Source: Marinitoga piezophila KA3 (GTDB lineage: Bacteria; Thermotogota; Thermotogae; Petrotogales; Petrotogaceae). Taken from it: a stretch of 64,000 bases of DNA. Shown piece by piece: positions 9,988 through 19,332 of this stretch. Within the stretch, counting starts at the first letter, position 1. Each line of letters begins with the position of its first letter. Where the stretch lies: NCBI RefSeq assembly GCF_000255135.1, contig NC_016751.1:186001-250000 (forward strand), written 5' to 3'. The position numbers were made by a program, and so were the translations under genes. The notes beneath the pieces are model-generated. The model was not told where the DNA came from. It saw only the letters and a program-made list of their open reading frames with translations, and ran no database searches.

Positions 9988-10548
9988 TTAAAAATACGCA
10001 GAAAAAATCATACCTAAAATAGACTCATTCTGGGAAATGATTGTATTTCCCAATTTCATCATTATTAATTGATTTTCTAAAGAACGAATTTTTTCTTCTA
10101 ATTCAGATTTTATAATTGGATCAGTTTCACTTTGTGCATAATTTTTCAAACGTTTTATTAACATTTCCATTTCCAGGAGTTTTTTATCCTTATTTTTTGT
10201 AGGATTTAAAGAATTTTTTTCATCTTTATCACTTTCGGGATTTAATGGATTGGAATTATCCGGATTTAACGTATCATCAGATTTTTTATAAGCAACTTTT
10301 ACTTCTGTTTTTCCAGCAACAGCAGCCAGAAAGGCACCTCGCTTTTCCATATCAAGCGAGATTTTGCTATAAATTATATACCCGCCGTTTTTTGCGGCTT
10401 CTGCTTTAAAACGTACTAAATTTGAAGTTTCTTGGGAAAGAACACGTAAAATACTCAATGATGCAGGTGCTCCCGTTGAAAGACCAGGTTCTCCGGGATC
10501 AAGTTTATATCCAAGAATTGGATTTACAGCATCAGGATTTATTCGCAT
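9988..10548 (-). CDS. Conserved hypothetical protein with linker and C-terminal helix
   Basis: A 186-residue protein, family not recognised. Residues 1-95 are ordered, with GYKLDPGEPGLSTGAP and an alpha/beta-like segment. Residues 95-130 are a low-complexity linker rich in Asn, Pro, Asp and Lys containing LNPD, LNPE and LNPT repeats. Residues 130-186 include a charged helix. It has no signal peptide or membrane segment. It runs against comFB with no gap, and divergently from the nucleotidyltransferase gene. Its ribosome site sits in a small hairpin (10550-10571). Confidence 0.6.
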   Translation of the reverse strand: MRINPDAVNPILGYKLDPGEPGLSTGAPASLSILRVLSQETSNLVRFKAEAAKNGGYIIYSKISLDMEKRGAFLAAVAGKTEVKVAYKKSDDTLNPDNSNPLNPESDKDEKNSLNPTKNKDKKLLEMEMLIKRLKNYAQSETDPIIKSELEEKIRSLENQLIMMKLGNTIISQNESILGMIFSAYF

Positions 10549-10549
10549 A

Positions 10550-10571
10550 TTTTCAACTCCTAAGTTGAAAA
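10550..10571 (-). promoter_or_regulatory. Inverted repeat around the ribosome site of the 9988-10548 gene
   Basis: Nine-base arms TTTTCAACT and AGTTGAAAA flank a four-base centre. On the minus strand the AGGAG ribosome site is split between the loop and the stem, two bases before the ATG. This could tune translation or be a DNA operator for the divergent genes. Seen in sequence; function inferred. Confidence 0.4.
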
Positions 10572-10629
10572 CTCTAATACTTTAGAATAAACATATACTT
10601 AAAAAGTTCAAATAAAGAGAGATGGGAAG

Positions 10630-12669
10630 ATGGACAAAATAATTGATGAATTGAAGAAAAATTCACAGATAATTAAATTTAACTCTTATAATGTGTTTTT
10701 CTCATATATTGAGAAAACGCTAAATAATTATATAGATAAGTATGTAAATTCAGAAATTTTTGGAATTTATGATATTTACATAATTTTTATTATTGAAACT
10801 CATGAAAAAATAAAAGTTATAATAAAATCTGCAAATTCGGATATAGATATCAATAAATTAAAGAAATACTATAAAATAGATATGTTATCCCATAATATGA
10901 TTTCATTTGAAAGCTCAATAAAATCACCGGATATTCTTTTGAAAGAAATCTTAAATAACATAGATAATATCTGTATTCCAAAAATTAGAGCACAAGACAT
11001 TATGTCTTCACCTGTAAGAACAGTATTATCAGAAGAACCAATAGAAAAGATATATAAACTTATGATACAAACTGGACATAGCGGATTTCCAATTATTGAA
11101 AAAAATGAATTAATTGGAATTGTTACCAAAAAAGATGTTGAAAAAGCTATAAACCATGGTCTTGAAAAAGAGCCTATAAAAAAAATAATGTCAAAAAAGA
11201 TAATTTCCGTTTCACCTGAAACCTCTATTGAAAAAATTAGAGAAATAATGGCGGAAAATGGAATAGGAAGAATTCTTGTTTTAAATAAAGAGAATCTTCT
11301 TATAGGAATAATTACAAGAAGCGATTTAATAAAAGGGAAATTTTTTCACAAATCACCTGCAAAAATAATAATTGACTATACCAATACTCTTCATAAAAAA
11401 AATATTTTAAAAAAGATGTTAGAGATTATAGAACCAAAATATCTAAATCTTTTAAGATTACTCGGAATATATGGAGCAGAACTTAACTTTCCAGTATATG
11501 TAGTTGGAGGTTTTGTAAGAGATTTATTATTGGGAAAAAAGAATTACGATATTGATATAGTTATTGAAGGTGATGGATTAAAGTATGCAAAATACGTATC
11601 TAAATACCTTAGAACAACATTTGTTGAACATAAAGAGTTCCATACAGGTTCATTATTCTTTAAAGATGGATTTAGAATAGATATTGCAACTGCACGTGTT
11701 GAATATTATGAAAAACCTGCTGATTTACCAAAAGTTGAAATAAGTACAATAAAAAAAGATCTTTACAGGCGTGACTTTTCAATAAATGCAATGGCTATAA
11801 AATTAAATCCAGAAGAATTTGGTGTATTATTTGATTTCTTTGGATGTCAAAATGATTTAGAAAATGGCATAATAAGGATTTTATATAATTTAAGTTTTAT
11901 TGAAGATCCAACAAGGATTTTAAGAGCAATACGTTTTGAAAGAAGATTTAATTTTAAAATAGAAGAAAGAACACTTGAATTAATGAAAGAAGCTATAAAC
12001 AATAATTATATTGAAAAAGTTACCGGAATGCGTTTGAGAGAAGAATTAGAAAAAATATTATCTGAAAAAAATGTAATAGATTCTATTATTGAAATGGGAG
12101 AATTATCAATATTTGATCATTTATTCTGGCATTCAAAATATAAAAAAGAAAAAGTAGAACGCTTTAAAAAAATACTTAAATTTAAAAAATGGTTTGAAAA
12201 TAAATGTAATATAAAAAATAAGAAAATTAAGGATTTCCATATATTCTTATATAGCTATTTAGCCTGCGAAAATGGAGAGGCGGCGATATATGCAACTGAA
12301 AGATATGGGTTGCCAAAGAAATTTATAAATAACCTGAACAGATTAAACATCATAATAGAAAAGTTTAAAACTTTGCCATTTAAATGGAAAAATTCGGATT
12401 TTTATAATATTTTAGGAGATATAGATGATGAATTGAAGATTGTGATTTCTGGTTTTTTAACCAGTAAGGAAATGGAGGAAAAATATATAAAATATCTTAA
12501 GGCCATTTCAAATTTAGAATTAAAAATTACAGGAAAAGATATCATAAAAAAAGGTATTTCAGGAAAAAAAGTCGGAGAAATATTAGAATATATAAAAATC
12601 AAAAAACTTGATGGTGAAATTCAAGATGAAAAAGAATTTTTGGAACGTTTGGTGATATCAAATGAATGA
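10630..12669 (+). CDS. CBS-domain tRNA nucleotidyltransferase (CCA/A-adding type)
   Basis: A 679-residue protein. Residues about 120-245 are a pair of CBS domains (IMSSPVRTV, GHSGFPIIE, IMSKKIISV). The polymerase-beta-type head follows, with GGFVRDLLLGKKNYDIDIVIEG near 292 carrying the catalytic DxD, then the RRDFSINAMA and RILRAIRFERRF motifs of class II tRNA nucleotidyltransferases. These add the 3' CCA, or part of it. Many deep-branching versions carry a DHH phosphoesterase part before the CBS pair; here only about 115 residues precede it and no DHH motif is visible. First gene of the plus-strand run ending at wecB. Confidence 0.9.
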   Translation: MDKIIDELKKNSQIIKFNSYNVFFSYIEKTLNNYIDKYVNSEIFGIYDIYIIFIIETHEKIKVIIKSANSDIDINKLKKYYKIDMLSHNMISFESSIKSPDILLKEILNNIDNICIPKIRAQDIMSSPVRTVLSEEPIEKIYKLMIQTGHSGFPIIEKNELIGIVTKKDVEKAINHGLEKEPIKKIMSKKIISVSPETSIEKIREIMAENGIGRILVLNKENLLIGIITRSDLIKGKFFHKSPAKIIIDYTNTLHKKNILKKMLEIIEPKYLNLLRLLGIYGAELNFPVYVVGGFVRDLLLGKKNYDIDIVIEGDGLKYAKYVSKYLRTTFVEHKEFHTGSLFFKDGFRIDIATARVEYYEKPADLPKVEISTIKKDLYRRDFSINAMAIKLNPEEFGVLFDFFGCQNDLENGIIRILYNLSFIEDPTRILRAIRFERRFNFKIEERTLELMKEAINNNYIEKVTGMRLREELEKILSEKNVIDSIIEMGELSIFDHLFWHSKYKKEKVERFKKILKFKKWFENKCNIKNKKIKDFHIFLYSYLACENGEAAIYATERYGLPKKFINNLNRLNIIIEKFKTLPFKWKNSDFYNILGDIDDELKIVISGFLTSKEMEEKYIKYLKAISNLELKITGKDIIKKGISGKKVGEILEYIKIKKLDGEIQDEKEFLERLVISNE

Positions 12670-12994
12670 ATATAAAATATACATGAGTATATCAGCTTTT
12701 ATCATTATCGTTTCACTGATTTTAGCTGTTAAAATACTTCAAAACTCAGCAGATTTAATATATATTGCTTCATCTCAAAAAATTCCAGTGGAAATTACAA
12801 ATAATGGAACAAAAACTGTTTTTATAAACGATGAAATCTTAAAACCTGGAAATACAAAAAACCTAATAATAGGGAAAAATGAAAAATTTATTATTAAAGA
12901 CAATTATGGAATAATTACTGTAAAAACTTACGATAAAATATATAAAATTAAACTCAAAAAATTTGAGGTGGTGGTCGAAGATGGGAAAAATTAA
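12662..12994 (+). CDS. Small membrane-anchored protein, unknown function
   Basis: A 110-residue protein with an N-terminal transmembrane helix (about 8-27) and an extracytoplasmic-looking beta-rich tail (VEITNNGTKTVFINDEILKPG). It overlaps the nucleotidyltransferase gene by 8 bases and the next gene at its end. It resembles small anchored beta proteins in general, but no family is recognised. Confidence 0.55.
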   Translation: MNEYKIYMSISAFIIIVSLILAVKILQNSADLIYIASSQKIPVEITNNGTKTVFINDEILKPGNTKNLIIGKNEKFIIKDNYGIITVKTYDKIYKIKLKKFEVVVEDGKN

Positions 12995-13547
12995 AGATAT
13001 TGATAGAGTTAATTATGTCATACACTTCTTTTCAGCTGGTAATACCGATTACTGGTTATATACTGAGGGAGTATATAATGAACTTGTAAAACATTTTGGA
13101 GAAATAGATTATATTTCAGATGAAATTGACTTTCAAAAATATACATATTATTACAATATGGAAATGGGGCAAAACGTTAAAATAAAGGCGCGAATGATAA
13201 GTTTTAAAAACCTATATTCGCCTGGATTTCTTGCAGAAGCTAAAACAATAACAAATGATATAGAAAAAAAATATTCTGTTGATGGAAAAAGAAAGGTAAA
13301 TCTTGATATTGGTTATGTTCATCATATGCAATTTGTTTTAGCGAGTACTAAACCATGGGGTAATAGAATATATTTATCCAAAGGAATTTATGCCGAAATA
13401 ACCTTAATGTATGTATATGAACAATGGAAGGCTTTTGACCATTCTTATCAAAATTTTAAAGATAAAGAATACCAGGAAGAATTAACAAAAATAAGAAATC
13501 TATATCTTGAAAAAAGAAAAAAATGGCTGGCAGGGAAGATTAGATGA
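12981..13547 (+). CDS. DUF4416 family protein
   Basis: A 188-residue protein with the DUF4416 features GYVHHMQFVLAST near the centre and RIYLSKGIYAEITLMY after it. The family is common in thermophilic and sulfate-reducing bacteria, and its function is unknown. I place the start at the ATG at 12981 because GAGGTGGTGG (12965-12974) is well spaced for it; an upstream TTG at 12963 overlaps this site. The stop overlaps the next gene. Confidence 0.8.
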   Translation: MGKIKDIDRVNYVIHFFSAGNTDYWLYTEGVYNELVKHFGEIDYISDEIDFQKYTYYYNMEMGQNVKIKARMISFKNLYSPGFLAEAKTITNDIEKKYSVDGKRKVNLDIGYVHHMQFVLASTKPWGNRIYLSKGIYAEITLMYVYEQWKAFDHSYQNFKDKEYQEELTKIRNLYLEKRKKWLAGKIR

Positions 13548-14902
13548 AGAAAATAGTATTAATATTTTTTATAGCAATCTTAAATACTATATTATTTAGT
13601 TCCGCAAAATTACTTTTTCCTGGAACAATCGAATATTATTATCAAAAATCGTTAAACATGTATGCCGGTATTCAATATACCGGTTTTCCTTTATTATACA
13701 AAAATGATTCAGAATACAAATCTTCAATTTTATTTAAAATACCCCTGGGTTACGAAAAAAGATTAGAAAATACAGTAATATTTGATGGTGGAGGATATTC
13801 TACCCTTGAAAAAGATGAAATATTTTTTAGTAATATGTATAAAGAATATTATTCATGGTTGGATTTTGGCTTTGAATTTTATCATAATAAAAATTTATAT
13901 GCACAATTTATTGTTGATTTTAAAGAAGGAAATTCGCCTTACTTTAAATATAAAAGCATGAACATTTATGATATATACAAAGATGCATCAATCTTAACTC
14001 GAACAACTCTAGACACACCATCTCTTAGTTATCTCAGTTTAAACGAAAAAAAATGGAGCATGGTACTTGGACGTACTCCTATATCATTAGGCCCTTTAAA
14101 AAACTCACTTTTAATATCAGATGCATCTAAATACTATGAAAATATAAATTTTAAGATTAAATTAGCTGATTTTACATATAATTCCATATTAATTTCAATG
14201 CAGCCAATGATGACAAAAACGGAATATGAAAAACAATTTTCAACAGATGCAACACTTGCATTTAAAGAAGTATGGGTAAACAGAATAGATTATGAAAGTT
14301 ACGCAATAAACATAGGACTTTCAACCTTAGGATTATATGGTGGAGAAATTCCATCTACACCATTTGATGTAAAAAATGCTTTAGCAGGTATTGACATTCA
14401 ATATCAAAAAATGCCTTTTAGATTGTACTTTCAAGATGCATATAATCCTATAAAACAAAAAAATAGTTACGGATATGGTGTGGAAATATTATTAAAACCT
14501 TTAAAAGAACTATTTATTTCAGGACAATACGAATATTATTCTGTAGATGCTGGAATATACGAAGACGATATTCCATATAATAGATTATACAACCGTTCAC
14601 TTGAAATAATAAATGACCCGGGAGCAAGATATTTTTATGATTATCCCCTTGGATTTAAATATGATGAAAATTCAAAAGCAACTTCCATTTCAGGATATAT
14701 TTCTTCAAAAAACTGGTTGTTATACTATGAAAATGAATTTGGGATATCTTTTGGTGAAGAATTTAAAGTACAAAAAATAAAAGGGATAATAAACATACCT
14801 TTAATTGAAAATCTTGAATTTAAATATATTAATATGGAATACGGCGATGAAAGATACAATATATATTCAATATTTACAACAATACCACTTAAATTAAAGT
14901 AA
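13544..14902 (+). CDS. Secreted beta-barrel-like envelope protein (Wzi-like?)
   Basis: A 452-residue protein with a signal peptide (about 1-20) and then alternating aromatic/polar strands throughout, as in outer-membrane barrels. The segment around residue 175, GRTPISLGPLKNSLLISDAS, resembles the capsule-assembly Wzi family pattern of a glycine-rich turn followed by an S-D motif. It is followed by a related gene and then wecB, consistent with surface polysaccharide handling. Assignment to Wzi is tentative; an outer-membrane (toga) barrel is better supported. Confidence 0.6.
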   Translation: MKKIVLIFFIAILNTILFSSAKLLFPGTIEYYYQKSLNMYAGIQYTGFPLLYKNDSEYKSSILFKIPLGYEKRLENTVIFDGGGYSTLEKDEIFFSNMYKEYYSWLDFGFEFYHNKNLYAQFIVDFKEGNSPYFKYKSMNIYDIYKDASILTRTTLDTPSLSYLSLNEKKWSMVLGRTPISLGPLKNSLLISDASKYYENINFKIKLADFTYNSILISMQPMMTKTEYEKQFSTDATLAFKEVWVNRIDYESYAINIGLSTLGLYGGEIPSTPFDVKNALAGIDIQYQKMPFRLYFQDAYNPIKQKNSYGYGVEILLKPLKELFISGQYEYYSVDAGIYEDDIPYNRLYNRSLEIINDPGARYFYDYPLGFKYDENSKATSISGYISSKNWLLYYENEFGISFGEEFKVQKIKGIINIPLIENLEFKYINMEYGDERYNIYSIFTTIPLKLK

Positions 14903-14914
14903 TAGAGGTGTGTT

Positions 14915-16243
14915 ATGAAAAAAACAGTTATTTTGATACTATTTATAGTATTATCAGCAATACAACTATTTGCTTTTTCATTTGAAAACGATAATGAATA
15001 TAAAATTTACACAATCGAGAAAACTATATCTGGTGAGACACTTCCAACAGCAATTTCACCTTATCCTATTGAATATACCAAAAATATTTCCTTGTATTTT
15101 CCTTTTTTACGAAAAAATACAGGTTATGAATTATATGATCTTTTTTCATACAGAGCAAATAATTATGGTATACTTTTTGAAATAACTCCTGAAAACAATT
15201 TAAACTTTGAATATTACTTTGGAAAAAAGATAAACAGTTTCTGGTTTATCGCTGGAAAGTATAAAACAGATTGGTCTTTGTTGGAACATGGCGTGTTTTT
15301 TTCAGACGCACTTCCATATGTAAATGGAATTACAGGTGGTTTCACAACAGACTTTTTATTAGGTGAAATGGGAATATATTTTGGCGCATATTCATTTAAT
15401 GCATATCTTACAGATGAGGAATTAGCAATACAAAAAATGAATGTAGATGGAAATTCCGATAGAAGATCAATAGGTATAGGATATTATGATCCATACAAGT
15501 CTCTCTTAATTCATAGATTGGATATTAAACCTATAAAACAATTAAGAATTTCCCTCAATGAATTAAATTTAATTGGTGGTAAATTCCCTGATTTAGTCGA
15601 TTTAAATTTTATGAATATTTTACATAATACATATGGCGAAGGATATTCAAATGCTCTTTTTGGATTAGATGGAGAAATTGTTCCTTTTAAAGGAATAAAG
15701 TTATATGGCGAATTTGCCATGGATGACTATGTTGTACCTTTAACTGAAGCTGGTGCTGAATCATATAAACCAACAGCATTTGCATGGGGATACGGAAGCT
15801 CTATAAATGGAAAATATAAAAACACATATTTTATTTTAAAAGGTGAAAAATATAAAATATACTCCTGGATGTATAATAGATGGCAGGAACTATTAAAATT
15901 TACCGGACGATATATTGACGGAAATAAAATATACGATATACCAATGGGATATGATTATGGCAACGATATAGAAAGCTATCTCATTTCATTAGAATTTATA
16001 AATAAATTTGGCAATTTAAAGGTATTATATGAGCACATAATTAAAGGCGAAATAGATTTAAACACATCATATTTTAATACTGAATTAAAGGGAAATACCG
16101 AAACATGGCCAGGACCATATGGTGAAACAACTGAATTCAACTACACAACATTACAATTAAAATTCAAAAATTTAGAAATCAATACAACATTTGATAAATT
16201 TGAATTAATCAAATATACAGTAAAAATATCATATGAATTCTAA
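14915..16243 (+). CDS. Secreted beta-barrel-like envelope protein, second copy
   Basis: A 442-residue protein with a signal peptide (about 1-20, ending LFAF) and a strand-rich mature part that ends in KISYEF. A C-terminal aromatic residue is typical of barrels inserted by BamA. Length and layout are like the preceding gene, suggesting an old duplication, although sequence similarity by eye is low. The GAGGTG ribosome site is clear. Function unknown; probably in the outer sheath. Confidence 0.6.
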   Translation: MKKTVILILFIVLSAIQLFAFSFENDNEYKIYTIEKTISGETLPTAISPYPIEYTKNISLYFPFLRKNTGYELYDLFSYRANNYGILFEITPENNLNFEYYFGKKINSFWFIAGKYKTDWSLLEHGVFFSDALPYVNGITGGFTTDFLLGEMGIYFGAYSFNAYLTDEELAIQKMNVDGNSDRRSIGIGYYDPYKSLLIHRLDIKPIKQLRISLNELNLIGGKFPDLVDLNFMNILHNTYGEGYSNALFGLDGEIVPFKGIKLYGEFAMDDYVVPLTEAGAESYKPTAFAWGYGSSINGKYKNTYFILKGEKYKIYSWMYNRWQELLKFTGRYIDGNKIYDIPMGYDYGNDIESYLISLEFINKFGNLKVLYEHIIKGEIDLNTSYFNTELKGNTETWPGPYGETTEFNYTTLQLKFKNLEINTTFDKFELIKYTVKISYEF

Positions 16244-16288
16244 AATCAAATGCAATAAATCATCTAAATATATTAAAGGAGTGAAAAA

Positions 16289-17410
16289 ATGAAGGTTGGA
16301 CTAATATTTGGAACGAGACCAGAAGCAATAAAGATGGCACCGGTATATCATTCATTAAAAGAACATAATATAGACGCAAAAGTTATTGCAACTGCACAGC
16401 ATAGAGAAATGCTGGATCAGGTTTTAGAACTATTCAATATAAAACCTGATTACGATTTAAATGTAATGACACATCGCCAAACATTGCCGGAATTAACAGC
16501 AAATCTCGTAAAAAAAATAGATGATATCTTAAAAAAGGAAAAATTTGATTATATACTCGTTCAGGGAGATACAACTTCAACATTTATAGGTGCTTTAATC
16601 TCATTTTATTATAAAATTCCTGTTGGACATGTGGAAGCAGGATTAAGAACAAACAATAAATATAACCCTTTTCCGGAAGAAATGAATAGAAGATTAACTG
16701 GAGTATTAAGCACTTTACATTTTCCTCCAACACAAAATGCAAAAGAAAATCTATTAAAAGATGGAATAAACGAAAAAGATATATTTATAACAGGAAATAC
16801 GGTTATTGATGCATTGTTATGGGTTATAGATAAAAATAAAGAAAAAATAGAAAAAATAAAGGAAAAATACGGATTAAACGATAAAAGATACATACTAATG
16901 ACAATGCATAGAAGAGAAAATTGGGGAGAACCAATGAAAAATGTAATGGAAACAGTTAAAGAGTTCCTTGAAATAAATCCAGATATATATTTAGTATTTC
17001 CAGTACATTTAAATCCTGCAGTAAGAGAAGTTGTTTATCCAATATTAGAAAATATAAAAAATGCAATCTTAATAGATCCTGTTGAATATCTTGAATTTAC
17101 AGCTTTAATGACAGGAGCTGATTTTATTATGACCGATTCCGGTGGTATCCAGGAAGAAGCTCCAGCTTTAGGAAAACCAACATTAGTTTTAAGAAAAACA
17201 ACAGAAAGACCTGAAGCAATAGAAGCCGGGACAGCAAAACTCATAGGAACTGAAAAAGAAACAGTAAAAGAATATATAAATAAATTGGCATTTGATAAAG
17301 ATTTCTATAATAAAATGTCTCATGCAAAAAATCCTTTTGGTGATGGAAAGGCATCTTTAAGAATTTCAAAAATTTTACTTGGTGAAGATATAGAAGAATT
17401 TAATATATAA
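16289..17410 (+). CDS. wecB: UDP-N-acetylglucosamine 2-epimerase, non-hydrolysing
   Basis: A 373-residue enzyme converting UDP-GlcNAc to UDP-ManNAc for surface polysaccharides. It starts with FGTRPEAIKMAPV and has HVEAGLRTNNKYNPFPEEMNR (first-domain catalytic region), TMHRRENWG and DSGGIQEEAP, all diagnostic of the non-hydrolysing epimerase. Length is typical. The start has AAAGGAGTG upstream. It is last in its operon and is followed by a strong hairpin. Confidence 0.95.
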   Translation: MKVGLIFGTRPEAIKMAPVYHSLKEHNIDAKVIATAQHREMLDQVLELFNIKPDYDLNVMTHRQTLPELTANLVKKIDDILKKEKFDYILVQGDTTSTFIGALISFYYKIPVGHVEAGLRTNNKYNPFPEEMNRRLTGVLSTLHFPPTQNAKENLLKDGINEKDIFITGNTVIDALLWVIDKNKEKIEKIKEKYGLNDKRYILMTMHRRENWGEPMKNVMETVKEFLEINPDIYLVFPVHLNPAVREVVYPILENIKNAILIDPVEYLEFTALMTGADFIMTDSGGIQEEAPALGKPTLVLRKTTERPEAIEAGTAKLIGTEKETVKEYINKLAFDKDFYNKMSHAKNPFGDGKASLRISKILLGEDIEEFNI

Positions 17411-17443
17411 CAATAACATCCTCCCTTTTGGAGGATGTTATTG
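17411..17443 (+). terminator. Hairpin after wecB
   Basis: Perfect 14-base stem (17411-17424 with 17430-17443) and a five-base loop, starting at the wecB stop. The downstream bases are only moderately T-rich, so it is a probable terminator or 3'-end stabiliser. Confidence 0.7.
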
Positions 17444-17494
17444 TTATTCCTTGAAAAATTATTTTTTAATTTTTTAAATTCAAAAAAAATAATC

Positions 17495-17773
17495 TTAAAT
17501 TTTTCTATAGGTTTTTATAAAATCTTTTTCTATTTCGAAAATCTTTTTTAATAATTCTTTGTAATTATTATTTAGAGATATAAGAAGTTTTCTTTTACCT
17601 ATTCTTTTTAATTCAATTATATTCTTTTCATAAAAGAAATCAATAACTTTTTTCAAACTACCAGCACCACTATTTATTTTTCTTCTTAAGTCGTTAAAAT
17701 AAATTTCATCAGTTTCTACAAGAGTTCTTAAAACTTTTATTTTTATTTTACTGTTAAAGATAAATTCTAACAT
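17495..17773 (-). CDS. Small winged-helix DNA-binding protein
   Basis: A 92-residue protein whose whole length fits one winged-helix domain: KIKVLRTLVETDEIYFNDLRR (helices 1-2), a recognition helix in GAGSLKKVIDFFYEKN, and a wing in KRIGKRKLLISLN. It is probably a local transcription regulator of the MarR/ArsR-like fold. The GGAGG site is clear. It stands alone between wecB and clpX, on the opposite strand from both, so its target is unknown. Confidence 0.65.
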   Translation of the reverse strand: MLEFIFNSKIKIKVLRTLVETDEIYFNDLRRKINSGAGSLKKVIDFFYEKNIIELKRIGKRKLLISLNNNYKELLKKIFEIEKDFIKTYRKI

Positions 17774-18099
17774 ATTTAGCCTCCTGTAAACTTTCAGGAT
17801 TTAAAAAGAATTTTAAGTTTGAATATAAATAATTATACAAAAAATTTATATAAATGTCAAATTTATAGATATAATAAAATAGAAATTTGGTAAATTATAG
17901 TATTTAATAAAATATATTTAAGCTATTGATTTTAATTATTAAATACTAAAATTCGATAAAACTAAAAACTACATAAAATAAAAAATTTTATGATAATGTA
18001 TTTTTTTACAAAATATTAAAGAAAGTTATTGAAGAAAATCTACATGAAGGTGTTAAAATAGGATAAAAGAAATTATATTTAAACGGGAGGAATCGGTTT
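17774..18099. other. AT-rich region before clpX
   Basis: About 325 bases without a credible gene; very AT-rich with no clear repeat. It should contain the divergent promoters of the winged-helix gene and clpX. The best plus-strand candidate is TTGAAG (18029-18034) and TAAAAT (18054-18059), with a long 19-base spacer. Confidence 0.4.
18029..18059 (+). promoter_or_regulatory. Possible clpX promoter
   Basis: TTGAAG and TAAAAT separated by 19 bases, about 40 bases before the clpX ATG. The spacer is longer than ideal, so confidence is limited. Confidence 0.35.
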
Positions 18100-19332
18100 A
18101 TGAAAGAAAAATATTGTTCGTTTTGTGGAAGGCCAGCAAGCAAAGTTGATACATTAATCGCTGGACCTGGTGTGTATATATGTAATGAATGTATAGAATT
18201 ATTTGCTGATTTAATAGAAGAACAGGAAGCAAAAAATATCGAGGGAGAAAATGCAGGCGAAAAAAAGGAATTACCTACACCTGCTGAAATAAAGGCAGAG
18301 TTAGATAAATATGTAATTGGACAGGAATATGCTAAAAAAACACTTGCTGTTGCCGTTTATAATCATTATAAAAGAGTTTTCTACGGCAATAAACACGATG
18401 ATGTTGAAATTGAAAAGTCAAATGTATTATTAATAGGACCAACTGGTACTGGTAAAACATTAATGGCAAGAACCTTAGCTAAAATTCTTGGTGTTCCATT
18501 TGCAATTGCTGATGCAACACCTTTAACAGAAGCTGGTTATGTTGGTGAAGATGTTGAAAATATTATTTTAAGACTTTTACAGGCTGCTAATTTTGATACT
18601 AAAAAGGCTCAAATGGGTATTATATACATTGATGAAATTGATAAAATTACAAGAAAATCACCTAATCCTTCAATTACAAGAGATGTTTCAGGTGAAGGTG
18701 TTCAACAGGCATTATTAAAAATTGTAGAAGGAACTATTGCAAATGTTCCTCCTCAAGGTGGAAGAAAACATCCATATCAAGAATTTATTAAAATAGACAC
18801 TTCTAATATATTATTTATTGCTGGTGGTGCATTTGATGGACTTGATGATATTATTAAACAAAGAATTCTTACAACTACAATGGGTTTTGGTACTGAAATA
18901 AAGTCTAAAAAAGATTTAAAACTTGGAGAAATATTAAAGAATGTAACTCAAGATGATTTAGTACATTATGGTTTAATCCCAGAATTTGTTGGAAGATTTC
19001 CTGTAGTTTCTACATTAAGCGACTTAAGTGAAGAAGATTTAGTAAAAATTATGAAAGAACCCAAAAATGCATTGTTAAAACAATACCAGAAAATGCTTGA
19101 ATTAGATGGCGTTGAATTGGAAGTTACTGATGGTGCATTATATGAACTTGCTAAAGAAGCATTAAAACGAGGAACCGGTGCAAGAGCTTTAAAAAGCGTA
19201 TTTGAAGAAGTAATGCTTGATATAATGTTTGAAGTTCCTGGAAGAAAAGGCATTATAGAAAAAATTATTATTGATGAAGATGTTGTTAAGAAAAAGAAAG
19301 AACCTGTTATGATTGAGCGGGAGAGTGCATAA
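18100..19332 (+). CDS. clpX: ATP-dependent protease ATP-binding subunit ClpX
   Basis: A 410-residue AAA+ unfoldase partner of ClpP. The N-terminal C4 zinc domain is visible ([10 protein letters not shown] and ICNECIELF). The AAA+ core has GPTGTGKT (Walker A), GYVGEDVEN (pore loop), DEIDKI (Walker B), [11 protein letters not shown] and the sensor-2 GTGARALKS. The start has GGGAGG upstream. It heads a clpX-tsaD-dus operon, with its stop overlapping the tsaD ATG. Confidence 0.97.
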   Translation: MKEKYCSFCGRPASKVDTLIAGPGVYICNECIELFADLIEEQEAKNIEGENAGEKKELPTPAEIKAELDKYVIGQEYAKKTLAVAVYNHYKRVFYGNKHDDVEIEKSNVLLIGPTGTGKTLMARTLAKILGVPFAIADATPLTEAGYVGEDVENIILRLLQAANFDTKKAQMGIIYIDEIDKITRKSPNPSITRDVSGEGVQQALLKIVEGTIANVPPQGGRKHPYQEFIKIDTSNILFIAGGAFDGLDDIIKQRILTTTMGFGTEIKSKKDLKLGEILKNVTQDDLVHYGLIPEFVGRFPVVSTLSDLSEEDLVKIMKEPKNALLKQYQKMLELDGVELEVTDGALYELAKEALKRGTGARALKSVFEEVMLDIMFEVPGRKGIIEKIIIDEDVVKKKKEPVMIERESA

